Shown: positions 1 through 8,105, counted from the stretch's first letter. The stretch: DNA of 43,710 nucleotides from Nanobdellota archaeon (GCA_028867075.1 JAGWGZ010000003.1:1-43710); one strand, 5' to 3'. Notes: a model not told the origin generated them from the sequence alone. Numbers and translations are program-made.

Positions 1-15
1 TTCATATTGTTGAAA

Positions 16-21
16 GGAGGT
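16..21 (+). promoter_or_regulatory. Shine-Dalgarno of the S-layer gene
   Basis: GGAGGT lies 9 nt before the ATG at 31 and matches the archaeal anti-Shine-Dalgarno well. Most genes in this window have no such site, so its presence fits a very highly expressed transcript with a 5' leader. The promoter itself lies outside the window. Confidence 0.8.
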
Positions 22-30
22 TTAAATTAA

Positions 31-2730
31 ATGGGATTTAACTTTAGAAAAATCGCAGCAATCGGAACCAGCGTTTTGTTAGCAGGTATGACAATGGGCT
101 TTGCCGCAGCAGCAAACTATCCTGCACCTTTCGTGCAGAATGGAGCATCTAATGTGGCAATAGTTGTCGGAAGCAGTGCATTACCAGCAGATTCTGTTAC
201 TGCAGGAAACATTGTTACTAACCTTAATTCCTCTTTGAGCTCATCAACAAGTTCTGGAGGATCAGTTAGTACAAGTGGAGAAGTCGTTGCATTGGACAAA
301 GGAACAACTTCCAGAATATGGTTAAATACTTCCTTGGCAAATGCACAAACAGTCTTTACAAAGACAGACTTTCCAACACTTCTTGCAGACGGTTCACTGT
401 CAGGTTCAAGCACAGCTACAGTTTCACAGACCATAACTATGGGTGCTGGAACGGCTGATGGAGGAGCAAACTCAGGAAGAGTAATCTTCGCAAGTCAACC
501 AACAAGTAATAGCGACCCTTCAGTAGGAGTAAGTCTTGGAGCTCCGCAATCAAACCCAATGTATAATATGACCATTACTTTCAGCACACCTGTTAACTTT
601 ACATCCAGCCTTACACAAGGGCAGACATTTACTATGTTTGGAAAACAATTCATAGTAAGTTCTTCCAGTAGTGCTTCAAATGGAATTGTTTTGTACTCTT
701 CTGCTTCAACATTAAATATGAATCAGGGAGATACAAATACAGTTACTATAAGCGGAACAAGTTATACAGTTACACTTGGAGCAGTAAGTAGCACAAGTGC
801 GCAGGTTACGGTTAATGGTGTTCAACAAAATGTTAACACTGGAACAACTGTAAATCTTGGTGGACTTAATGTAGGTGTTACAAGCCTATATCCTAGCTCA
901 GGACAAGCAAAGGCAGCAGCTACAGTTCTTGTAGGTTCAAACCAGATTAATATTGTAAGTGGTTCTGCAGTTACTCTTGGAAGTAACAAGCAGGTACTTG
1001 CAGGAACATACGCTAATATAACTGGTGGAGTAAATGCTACGACACAGATCAACATCGCTGTAGGATACACAGATACCTCTCATGATGCAATACTCAAGGG
1101 GCAATCTTTCGTAGACCCTATATTTGGAAGTTTCCAAGTCACTAATGCCGGATTAAGTTCTGGTACTAATGATACATCTAGGGACACTATAAAGGTTGGA
1201 ACATCTGGATCTACAACTATGACTCTTACAATGACAGACCATAGTGGAAATTCTGGTACATTTGATTTTGCAACAAACAAATCTGGTTATTGGAACTTGA
1301 CAACCTCAACAGGTTATCCAATTCTTCCATATGAAATGGCCAACCTTTCCCTCAATAGTGAAACTATTGTTGGAACAGGGACAAACAATCAGAACAATGG
1401 ACATTTACTTCAGTTGCAAACAGTGTACAATGATTCCAGCTCTGCTACAAGCAGTTATGTGACATTCCTTGATGTATTAAGTGGACAAACTTATACAGCA
1501 ACAGGATCAAGCACATATGGAACAGCAACATTGCCACTTGATGGTGTTCAATACACTGTAACATATAACACCCAAGGAGCTTCAGGAAGTCCACAGGGTG
1601 CATGGGCACAGATACAACAGTCAGCAAGCGCAGGTCAATTCGTATTATATCCAGCACTCTTAGCTAAAGGCGGAGAATCAGTTGAGTTATATACAAATTT
1701 GTCGAGCTTGAACCTTGGAAAGTTTGATGGAACTAACAAAGTATCCACATTCTACATTCCAAACGGTAATGGATATACATCTGTAACTGTGGCTGCTACA
1801 GGTATCAACAACACAGATACTAACTGGACATTTAGCGGTACTGGAATAACTACAACCATCATAAATAGTGGTACAAGTTATCCAAGTTCTATACACTATG
1901 TTAATATAACAGCTGGAAAGCTGGTATATAACCTTAGTATGACTGCAGCTGCAACCAACTTGAGCTCAGTACAGTTGTATAAACCTGGAACAGGAAGCTA
2001 CATTTCAGAACCAGCAGTTGTTGTATTTGAAGGAAAAGACAATAATAACAACTATAATGCTGTTGTTATTGACAGCACTGCTGTTCCAGTCGGAACAAGT
2101 ACAAGTGGTGTTGGTGTATCTGGTGTCTATTTCACTCAGGGAACACAATACGGAAGCGGTACATCTGGTGTACAGTTGTACAGCAACTCAAACCTTCAGC
2201 AATACATGGATGGATATGGAACACTTATAACAAAGGATTCCACATCATCAAGCCAGCCAATTGTAACATTGACTTACCCTACAACAGGGCAGGCATATGA
2301 GCAGTTGTATCTTGGTTCTGTAAGCGCTAGTGTTTCATCAAGCGGAGGTTCTGCTAACATTGGAAACATCATTGTTAGTGACTCACAGGTTTCAAGTGTC
2401 AATACAAAGAACCTGATTGTACTTGGTGGAAGCTGTGTTAACAGTGCTGCGGCTACATTGCTTGGCGTTCCTATGGGAACATGCACAACTGATTGGACAA
2501 CTGCAACAAGTGTTGGATCAGGGCAATTCCTTGTTCAGAGCTTCAGCTCTTCAAGCCAGAACCTTACAAGCGGAATCGCGGTATTGGTCGCTGGATATGA
2601 TGCACCTGACACATTGGCAGCTGCTACATGGTTGACAACAAGCAAGACAAATGGCGTTGGAGTTGATTTGAGTCCTGGTAAGAAATATACCGGAACAACA
2701 ACTACAGGTCAGGCTACACTTGTAAGCTAA
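31..2730 (+). CDS. S-layer protein
   Basis: This is a 899-aa secreted surface-lattice protein, probably the main cell-envelope component. It begins with a signal peptide (basic MGFNFRK, then a hydrophobic stretch ending AAAA near residue 28). The N-terminal part (VAIVVGSSALPADSVTAGNI) and the C-terminal part (NLIVLGGSCVNSAAATLLG, later AVLVAGYDAPDTLAAATWL) resemble the paired N and C domains of methanococcal-type S-layer proteins. The body is rich in Ser, Thr, Asn and Gly, with more than fifteen N-x-S/T sequons, so heavy N-glycosylation is expected. Only two Cys appear, both near the C-terminus, possibly a disulfide. There is no C-terminal membrane span, so anchoring is not by a PGF-type tail. 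The strong Shine-Dalgarno and strong terminator fit very high expression. The family call rests on pattern recognition, not alignment. Confidence 0.85.
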   Translation: MGFNFRKIAAIGTSVLLAGMTMGFAAAANYPAPFVQNGASNVAIVVGSSALPADSVTAGNIVTNLNSSLSSSTSSGGSVSTSGEVVALDKGTTSRIWLNTSLANAQTVFTKTDFPTLLADGSLSGSSTATVSQTITMGAGTADGGANSGRVIFASQPTSNSDPSVGVSLGAPQSNPMYNMTITFSTPVNFTSSLTQGQTFTMFGKQFIVSSSSSASNGIVLYSSASTLNMNQGDTNTVTISGTSYTVTLGAVSSTSAQVTVNGVQQNVNTGTTVNLGGLNVGVTSLYPSSGQAKAAATVLVGSNQINIVSGSAVTLGSNKQVLAGTYANITGGVNATTQINIAVGYTDTSHDAILKGQSFVDPIFGSFQVTNAGLSSGTNDTSRDTIKVGTSGSTTMTLTMTDHSGNSGTFDFATNKSGYWNLTTSTGYPILPYEMANLSLNSETIVGTGTNNQNNGHLLQLQTVYNDSSSATSSYVTFLDVLSGQTYTATGSSTYGTATLPLDGVQYTVTYNTQGASGSPQGAWAQIQQSASAGQFVLYPALLAKGGESVELYTNLSSLNLGKFDGTNKVSTFYIPNGNGYTSVTVAATGINNTDTNWTFSGTGITTTIINSGTSYPSSIHYVNITAGKLVYNLSMTAAATNLSSVQLYKPGTGSYISEPAVVVFEGKDNNNNYNAVVIDSTAVPVGTSTSGVGVSGVYFTQGTQYGSGTSGVQLYSNSNLQQYMDGYGTLITKDSTSSSQPIVTLTYPTTGQAYEQLYLGSVSASVSSSGGSANIGNIIVSDSQVSSVNTKNLIVLGGSCVNSAAATLLGVPMGTCTTDWTTATSVGSGQFLVQSFSSSSQNLTSGIAVLVAGYDAPDTLAAATWLTTSKTNGVGVDLSPGKKYTGTTTTGQATLVS

Positions 2731-2743
2731 AACTGAATTTTAC

Positions 2744-2772
2744 TTTTTCTTTTTTCTTTTTTCTTTTTTTTT
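2744..2772 (+). terminator. Oligo-T terminator of the S-layer gene
   Basis: Four successive T runs separated by single C residues begin 14 nt after the S-layer stop. Archaeal RNA polymerase terminates at oligo-T tracts, and a tract this long is the strongest such signal in the window. It separates the S-layer transcript from the downstream genes. Confidence 0.8.
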
Positions 2773-2822
2773 AACATCTGGCGAATGCCATCGAGGTTCA
2801 CTCTTTTGCAGATTCTATTTGC

Positions 2823-2959
2823 TGCTCGCTTCGCTCGCAGAATTTCTTGAAGAATTAATGATAATAGTTCTCTTATTTACAAGGAATTAGTTTTATGGGA
2901 CATAAAATTAGATTCAATTTTTTATTAACAATCTAATTAAATTGTGAGCGGAGTGAACG
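2823..2959. repeat. Degenerate inverted repeat enclosing a second hairpin
   Basis: The only gene-free stretch over 300 bases (2731-3042) contains this element. GCTCGCTTCGCTCGC (2824-2838) faces GTGAGCGGAGTGAAC (2944-2958). The two pair over about 18 positions with one mismatch when G-U pairs are allowed, and they differ from each other's complement only by transitions plus that mismatch. Inside lies a perfect 9-bp stem, AATTAGATT (2906-2914) with AATCTAATT (2930-2938). This could be a structured RNA, a degenerate intergenic repeat, or chance. No ORF is credible here. Confidence 0.4.
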
Positions 2960-3014
2960 TATCTTTTAAGATTTTATAATATGGCATCTTGAAGGCGAGG
3001 AAAAAACAAAAAAG

Positions 3015-3022
3015 TTATAAAT
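3015..3022 (+). promoter_or_regulatory. TATA box for the leaderless gene at 3043
   Basis: TTATAAAT ends 21 nt before the ATG at 3043, the same spacing seen before FtsZ, SepF and other leaderless genes here. It lies inside the extra N-terminal codons that a TTG start at 2989 would add, which argues for the ATG at 3043. Confidence 0.65.
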
Positions 3023-3042
3023 TAAACTTAATTTTAATAAAA

Positions 3043-3654
3043 ATGAGAAAAATAATCTCCAAGCAGGAGGAAGAGAGAAAAAAGAGAAGAAACCAGCTTA
3101 TAGTCGGCGGAATTCTCATCGGAGTAATGCTGCTCAGCACACTGGGTTATGCATTCCAAAGTTATCTTTATGGGGATACTTCTTCAACTGCAGGAACAAA
3201 TCAGACCGCTACATATAATGGGATAACTTTTGTGAACCAGAACGGATACTGGGTGCTCCAGTATCAAAACCAAAGGCTGGCATTTGCATACAACCCTCTC
3301 CAAATTTCATTAAAGAATCTGAGCGGAATTTCAATGAGCCTTAATTCTCTTGCAAATAAAACCCTTTATATTTATTCTGAAGATTATAATTCAGAATCAG
3401 AGCTAAGGATAAACTTACTGCACCTTACTGACAATATTCAAAATGCCTGCCCAGAAGGAATCCAATGCAATCAGTCACTTTACCAGGGACAACAACTTCC
3501 TGCTAAAGATTGCAGCAATAATTTCATAATAATACAGTCAGGCTCTCCCGGGATAAAGCAAGAGCAAAATTGCGTGTTTATATCAGGGCAGGGGCAAAAT
3601 TTAATAAGCTCAACTGACAATTTTTTATTTAAATTGTTTGGAATAGCACAATAA
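3043..3654 (+). CDS. Membrane-anchored extracytoplasmic protein, paralogue of the next gene
   Basis: The product has 203 aa and no recognised family. It has a short basic cytoplasmic segment (MRKIISKQEEERKKRRNQ), one membrane span (LIVGGILIGVMLLSTLGYAF) and a polar outer domain of about 165 aa with four Cys and several N-x-S/T sites. The topology suggests a type II anchor. The start is set at 3043 because a TATA box ends 21 nt upstream; the in-frame TTG at 2989 would place that promoter inside the gene. The next gene begins 1 nt after this stop and encodes a protein of the same plan (span, then an NG-(I/V)-(T/K)-(F/Y) motif, then a Cys-containing domain), so the pair probably acts together in the envelope. 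Function unknown. Confidence 0.7.
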   Translation: MRKIISKQEEERKKRRNQLIVGGILIGVMLLSTLGYAFQSYLYGDTSSTAGTNQTATYNGITFVNQNGYWVLQYQNQRLAFAYNPLQISLKNLSGISMSLNSLANKTLYIYSEDYNSESELRINLLHLTDNIQNACPEGIQCNQSLYQGQQLPAKDCSNNFIIIQSGSPGIKQEQNCVFISGQGQNLISSTDNFLFKLFGIAQ

Positions 3655-3655
3655 A

Positions 3656-4396
3656 ATGGCTGAAAAAAAGAAATCAGAAAAAGAAAGTGAAAAAAAAATA
3701 AAAAAACCTGCTGAAATTGAAAAGATAAGGGAAGAGATTATAGAAGACATAAACAAGTCAGAACAAGCCGAAGAAAAAAAAGAGGAAGAAGTCAAACCAG
3801 GGAAGACTCAAGTATTCAGGGAAAATAAGATACTGTTCAATGTCCTTCTTGTGATGGGTGTGATTGTTGTTTTCTTTATTGTCTTCCTCATAATTTCCAA
3901 TGATTCAAGCAGCTTCACACTGAATGGGGTAAAATATACTCTGATAAAACAGGGAAGTCTGTTTTTCTATAACACAAAGATTCCGGTAACACTAAATGGA
4001 AGTCCTGCAAATTATAATTTTTATCTGCAAAATGATCCAAGGAAGCTAATGTCAGAAATTCCATTCAGCGGGAACTTAAAGGTGGGGCAAGACACAATAA
4101 TTAACATCAACAATGATTTGGCATGCAATGGCGACGGTTCTGTCGGTGCATTGAATCTTGCAACGCTTTACAGAGTCATCGGCTCTAATGTTACAGCAAG
4201 CTCAAATGAAACATGCATGAACCAAACAAACTCGGTTTTCATAGATATTCAGCCTGCAAATGATACTTCAATAAGTCAGATTTCGCCTTACTGTTACAAG
4301 ATAGATGTAAGTAACTGCCAGATTTTAGCTGCAAGTGAGAGGTATATGGTGGAAACATTTTCAACCTTGGCTCCTTATTTTAATTCTTCCCAATAG
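3656..4396 (+). CDS. Membrane-anchored protein with charged cytoplasmic tail, paralogue of the upstream gene
   Basis: This 246-aa protein is not assigned to a known family. Residues 1-60 are almost entirely Lys/Glu and probably disordered or coiled. Residues about 62-82 (LFNVLLVMGVIVVFFIVFLI) form one membrane span, and the rest is an outer domain with the motif NGVKYTLI, four Cys and N-glycosylation sequons. The outer domain resembles that of the upstream protein in length, opening motif and hydrophobic pattern, so the two look like diverged duplicates. They are separated by 1 nt and surely cotranscribed. The 3' end overlaps the convergent DedA gene by 17 bp. Proximity to the S-layer gene suggests an envelope role, which is inference only. 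Confidence 0.7.
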   Translation: MAEKKKSEKESEKKIKKPAEIEKIREEIIEDINKSEQAEEKKEEEVKPGKTQVFRENKILFNVLLVMGVIVVFFIVFLIISNDSSSFTLNGVKYTLIKQGSLFFYNTKIPVTLNGSPANYNFYLQNDPRKLMSEIPFSGNLKVGQDTIININNDLACNGDGSVGALNLATLYRVIGSNVTASSNETCMNQTNSVFIDIQPANDTSISQISPYCYKIDVSNCQILAASERYMVETFSTLAPYFNSSQ

Positions 4397-5030
4397 AATC
4401 TGCAAGTTTTTTACGGCGATTTTTTATGAAGAGTATATAAGATGAAATAATCAAGAAGGAGACAGTTAGTATGAATGCTGTGATAAATACCGGATGTTGT
4501 TTGAGCCAGAACTGGTGCTTATCTGCAAGCCAGCCAGTATAAATCAAAACAAGGCTCCAAAAACCGGCTCCGATTCCGGTAAATAAACTGAATCTAAAAA
4601 GATCCATCTTTGCAAACCCGGCTGGAAGAGAGATTAGGTGCCTTATTCCCGGCAAAAGTCTGCCAATGAAAGTTGTGATTTCACCGTGTTTTAAAAAATA
4701 TTTGTCTGTACGGTCCAATTCAGTTCTGCTAATGAATAAGAATTTCCCATATCTTGAGACAAGACTTTCAATTGCCCTCCTTCCAAAGCTCAAAGCAATA
4801 AAATAATTTATAATTGCCCCAAGAATACTCCCAAGGATTGCAGCAAGAAATACGACGGCAAAATTCATTTTTCCCTGTGAAATAAGTGCGCCTGCCGGGA
4901 TGAGCATCAGTTCGCTGGGTAGAGGAAGAAATGAACTCTCTATGGTCATTCCGAGAAAGATTCCCACATAACCAAGCTTGTCTATTGCCCCCAATACAAA
5001 AGATACGATGCCTGAAACAAATCCGATCAT
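4380..5030 (-). CDS. DedA family membrane protein (SNARE-associated/VTT domain)
   Basis: The protein has 216 aa and about five hydrophobic segments. Family signatures are visible: ESSFLPLPSE (residues 31-40), the glycine-rich re-entrant region LGSILGAIINYFIAL, and FIGRLLPGIRHLISLPAGF (121-139) with the conserved Arg-Pro-Gly-x-Arg. DedA relatives act in lipid-carrier and phospholipid movement across membranes; the related DUF368 and DedA proteins include undecaprenyl-phosphate flippases. The start codon overlaps the stop of the archaeosortase gene by 4 nt, so the two are translationally coupled. With a PAP2 phosphatase next door this suggests recycling or flipping of a polyprenyl or phospholipid carrier used for surface-protein processing. 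The substrate is not readable from sequence. Confidence 0.85.
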   Translation of the reverse strand: MIGFVSGIVSFVLGAIDKLGYVGIFLGMTIESSFLPLPSELMLIPAGALISQGKMNFAVVFLAAILGSILGAIINYFIALSFGRRAIESLVSRYGKFLFISRTELDRTDKYFLKHGEITTFIGRLLPGIRHLISLPAGFAKMDLFRFSLFTGIGAGFWSLVLIYTGWLADKHQFWLKQHPVFITAFILTVSFLIISSYILFIKNRRKKLADSIGKN

Positions 5031-5563
5031 TTTTTAATAATCCTAATTAAATATTTTATATCAGAATAGAGCGGGATTTCTTTTATTTTATAAATCTTTA
5101 TTTCTGCAAACCATATCCCGACGACAAATATTGTGCTCAGAACATACCAGAATATTTCATGTGCCAAATTAAAGAATGAATATCCTGCCATGAATATTAA
5201 TGTTAACACAATTATCCTGATGATATTCAGCACGAGAAGCGCCAAAAATGACAAAAGTATCATCTCCGTCCTCTTTTTTATTTTTATGTCTGAAATTGAG
5301 AGATTCAAAATCAGCAATAGATAATATGCGGAGCCTGCGATGCATGCGCGGATTAATTCAATCGGGATAATATTGTTCAGAAGAAGAACATTATTTCCGA
5401 GAAGAGTGACATCAAAGAATAGTCTCAGTACAAGATAAACCGGATAAACGGTGAGTGGAGTAAACACAAAATAAAAAAGCCAAAGATTGGGCACGGCAAT
5501 AAGAATTAGCAGAAGATATCTCAAAGAGATATTAAAAATCTTCAGCCTTAATCTCTTTTTCAT
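5027..5563 (-). CDS. Exosortase/archaeosortase family protein
   Basis: This is a 178-aa polytopic membrane protein. The catalytic pattern of the exosortase/archaeosortase family is present in order: Cys74 in IRACIAGSAYYL, Arg116 in LNIIRIIVL, and His135 in NLAHEIFWY, each at the edge of a hydrophobic helix. In archaea such enzymes remove a C-terminal sorting signal from surface proteins and can attach the protein to a lipid. A candidate substrate with a matching C-terminus is encoded about 0.7 kb away (6242-7966). The gene overlaps DedA by 4 nt and shares a promoter with a divergent PAP2 gene. The family call rests on the Cys/Arg/His triad and helix pattern; the subfamily (possibly a Pacearchaeota-specific one) cannot be fixed by eye. 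Confidence 0.8.
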   Translation of the reverse strand: MKKRLRLKIFNISLRYLLLILIAVPNLWLFYFVFTPLTVYPVYLVLRLFFDVTLLGNNVLLLNNIIPIELIRACIAGSAYYLLLILNLSISDIKIKKRTEMILLSFLALLVLNIIRIIVLTLIFMAGYSFFNLAHEIFWYVLSTIFVVGIWFAEIKIYKIKEIPLYSDIKYLIRIIKK

Positions 5564-5582
5564 GCTTTAATCTGTGGAAATC

Positions 5583-5592
5583 TATTTAAATA
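5583..5592. promoter_or_regulatory. Shared palindromic TATA box driving archaeosortase and PAP2 genes
   Basis: TATTTAAATA is a perfect 10-bp palindrome whose centre is 24.5 nt from both the minus-strand ATG at 5563 and the plus-strand ATG at 5612. No second TATA-like site suits either gene. One TBP site could therefore serve both directions, linking expression of the two operons. Confidence 0.6.
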
Positions 5593-5611
5593 ACTTTTTT
5601 TTAATGAGGTA

Positions 5612-6241
5612 ATGTCCAATAAAAAGAGAGTGATTCTTATCTTTTCTGTAATCTTTATCATACTGTTTGCTTTAAGCTTTTATTTTGACGCTCAAATTTC
5701 AAGAGGGTTTGAATCTTTAAGGGGCATGTATCTCAGCACATTCTTTCTCGGAGTGAATTTTCTTAATAACGAGATAATAATTACGGCTTTCCTTACATTA
5801 ATTCTTTTATGGGGCAGAAAAAAAAGAGAGTGGATCCTCCCCCTTTGGGTTACAATATTTTTGACTGCGGCATTATCTGTGGTTTTGAAAGTTTTGGTCC
5901 ATCGGCCGAGGCCTTTTGCAGCGGGCATTGTTTCATTGCTTCCGGGCATAGCTGCAAAAGCAAGTTACTTTACATGGGACTTTTCATTCCCATCATTTGA
6001 TTCTGCATTCATATTCTGCACAATCCCCATAATTTCAAAATTCTTCCCGAGGCTCAAATATCTGTGGATTGCATTTGCAGCACTCATTGCATTGTCAAGA
6101 GTTTTCCTTGGAGTTCATTACATGAGCGACGTGCTTGCCGGGGGCGTCCTTGGGTATGGTGTCGGATTATTCATCCTATGGATTGAAAACAGGAATAGCT
6201 TCTTTGGAAAGATATACAATAAGATTTCAGGAAAGAAATAA
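5612..6241 (+). CDS. PAP2 superfamily membrane phosphatase
   Basis: This 209-aa integral membrane phosphatase is expected to remove phosphate from a lipid (polyprenyl diphosphate or phosphatidate type). The three PAP2 signatures are visible: K-x6-RP as KVLVHRPRP (93-101), PSxx as PSFD (127-130), and SR-x5-H-x3-D (Ser162, Arg163, His169, Asp173). The nucleophilic His169 is intact. The second signature has Asp130 where the usual PSGH has its proton-donating His, a notable change. The gene diverges from the archaeosortase gene at a shared promoter and ends directly against the convergent surface-protein gene. A GAGGT a few nt before the ATG is probably too close to serve as a Shine-Dalgarno. Lipid-carrier recycling for the sortase island is a reasonable inference. 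Confidence 0.82.
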   Translation: MSNKKRVILIFSVIFIILFALSFYFDAQISRGFESLRGMYLSTFFLGVNFLNNEIIITAFLTLILLWGRKKREWILPLWVTIFLTAALSVVLKVLVHRPRPFAAGIVSLLPGIAAKASYFTWDFSFPSFDSAFIFCTIPIISKFFPRLKYLWIAFAALIALSRVFLGVHYMSDVLAGGVLGYGVGLFILWIENRNSFFGKIYNKISGKK

Positions 6242-7966
6242 TTACTTTCTCTTGGCAACTTTCACGATGATAATGACAATTGCTACAACCAGTATCAGGT
6301 TCAATAATCCGATGCCCCACACATACCAGTTTCCGCCAGAGATTGCTCCGCCGGTTATTGAAGCCCAGAATTTTGGAGTTATTGAAATCTGAAGGGGTTG
6401 CTTTGTTATCAGATAGCTGTTTGAATATGTGTCAAGGTAAAACAGTTTGTCTCCAGATGCATCTGAATTTGGATTCAAAGTTACCGTAATTACCTGCGAT
6501 TGCCCGGGCGAGAGCGTGATGTTAAGCGGGTTTATGCTTGAAAGAGTTGCCCATGAGGAATAACCCTCCAATCCGAAATTATAGCTTACTGTTCTGTTTC
6601 CGGTATTTCCGACAGTCGCTTCTATCACTAGAGGCTCTCCTGCTTTTCCACCTGATTGAAGTTGCGCATTAACCTGCGTTGTTTCCGGAGTTGCATAAAC
6701 GCAATTTCCTTTTACAGTCAATTGGGTGGTGAAGATATTATCTGACACGTACCTATAATAATTACCATCTATATAGTATCCATTATTGGTCGTCGTATAT
6801 CCATAATAAGTCAAAAATGAAAGAGTGTATGTCTTTTCTGCTGCATTCATCGGGACTGTAAATGTGAACGGCACCTGCATGCCCTCTCCGGAATTCAAAT
6901 CCCCATATAACGTCTGGTTCAAATCCAATCCCAGTTCTGTGTTATAAAGCCTTACAAACACCTGGTTTTTATAATCGGCAGAGCCTATGTTGTACACTGT
7001 CGGGGTAAGCGTAATCTGCTGGTTGCATTGTGCGGTTGTGCTTGCCGGAAGAGAACTGCTGTCAACAATCACTGCCTTTGATGAAGTTGGCGAGGTTACA
7101 GAGACATCTGCATAATAATTTGATGAGCTGTAACTGGATAAATCATTAGAATGGTCTATACATAGATTATTCTCTCCGCTATCATAAGAATATGCTTTTA
7201 TGAAAAGCCTGTATGAGCCTGTCTTAATATCGGGATTTACTTTAAATTGAAAGTCATATTTGTAATTATCCCCTGACGCTATGTCTCCAACCTGAACCTT
7301 TTCACTATCCTGAAGCCAGTCAAGATTTCCCGCCACATTATTATTTGTTCCCCCCTTAATAAGTCCCATCACAAAGTAAACATTACTAAGGTCATTATTC
7401 TGGTTGTTATCCAATTCTACCTGAACATCAATCGAATCTAATGGCTGCCACTGCGTATCGCTCGCTCCATTTCCATTATTTGTTATTGTAACATACATGG
7501 TCAATCCAGTGTCGTTCTGGTCTCCGCTGTTACAGAATGATTTCAGATAAGTTAGAGTGACATTCGTACTATTAGTTATAGAAGGATTTGTAGAATTAAC
7601 TACATTAAATTGAATAATCTCGGGATAACTGGTACCATATGTAAAACTTCCAGAATTAATATTTGAATTTAGGGATATATTATAGATTGCTGTACCTGTT
7701 GAGAGAATATTATTAATGTTTAATGGGTTTATTGCGAAATCATAAAAATTTCCATTATTATCAGTTAAGTGATTTACAACAGAACCTGAAGAAACATTAA
7801 AGCTAGAATCATAGTTTGGGTTAGATAGGGATAGTATTTGAGAACTTCCAGAACCACTAAAAGTAGAAATTCCAGATGGAGTTAAGCTCAGAGCGCTAAT
7901 ACCTGAAAGAGCCATCGTGAGTACAAGAATGCTTAATGCAAAAATGCCAAATAATCTTGATTTCAT
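6242..7966 (-). CDS. Putative S-layer-like surface protein with archaeosortase-type C-terminal signal
   Basis: A 574-aa exported protein. It has a signal peptide (MKSRLFGIFALSILVLTMAL, cleavage near residue 26), then beta-rich domains with many N-x-S/T sites. A CARDB/APHP-like Ig fold is suggested by the stretch from EPLVIEATVGNTGNRTV to LSPGQSQVITVTL. The last 38 residues show a tripartite signal: a polar small-residue motif (ITGGAISGGN), a membrane span (about 550-568) and a basic tail (KVAKRK). Such tails are what exosortase/archaeosortase enzymes recognise, and the enzyme candidate is at 5027-5563. Alternatively the span is simply a permanent anchor. A TATA-like CTTTTAATAA (7991-8000) sits 25 nt before the ATG, implying a short or absent leader. 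Its stop abuts the PAP2 stop. Confidence 0.75.
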   Translation of the reverse strand: MKSRLFGIFALSILVLTMALSGISALSLTPSGISTFSGSGSSQILSLSNPNYDSSFNVSSGSVVNHLTDNNGNFYDFAINPLNINNILSTGTAIYNISLNSNINSGSFTYGTSYPEIIQFNVVNSTNPSITNSTNVTLTYLKSFCNSGDQNDTGLTMYVTITNNGNGASDTQWQPLDSIDVQVELDNNQNNDLSNVYFVMGLIKGGTNNNVAGNLDWLQDSEKVQVGDIASGDNYKYDFQFKVNPDIKTGSYRLFIKAYSYDSGENNLCIDHSNDLSSYSSSNYYADVSVTSPTSSKAVIVDSSSLPASTTAQCNQQITLTPTVYNIGSADYKNQVFVRLYNTELGLDLNQTLYGDLNSGEGMQVPFTFTVPMNAAEKTYTLSFLTYYGYTTTNNGYYIDGNYYRYVSDNIFTTQLTVKGNCVYATPETTQVNAQLQSGGKAGEPLVIEATVGNTGNRTVSYNFGLEGYSSWATLSSINPLNITLSPGQSQVITVTLNPNSDASGDKLFYLDTYSNSYLITKQPLQISITPKFWASITGGAISGGNWYVWGIGLLNLILVVAIVIIIVKVAKRK

Positions 7967-8105
7967 TTGTAATTATGAAGGAGTTGCTTCTTATTAAAAG
8001 CATTTCTGTGATTTAATATACGCAATGAGAATAATATGTTTGAAGACGAATAAGATTATTCCGAGAATAAACCAGAATTATCGCCGATGATTGATAAAAA
8101 TTAAT

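Noticed and set aside
2824-2838. Local hairpin in GCTCGCTTCGCTCGC
   Set aside because: Read closely, the 15-mer is a near-tandem repeat (GCTCGCTTC, GCTCGC) and not self-complementary; only pairing with the distant arm is meaningful.
2989-3042. Longer N-terminus for the membrane protein using a TTG start at 2989
   Set aside because: A TATA box with the usual 21-nt spacing to the ATG at 3043 lies inside this stretch, so it is most likely promoter DNA.
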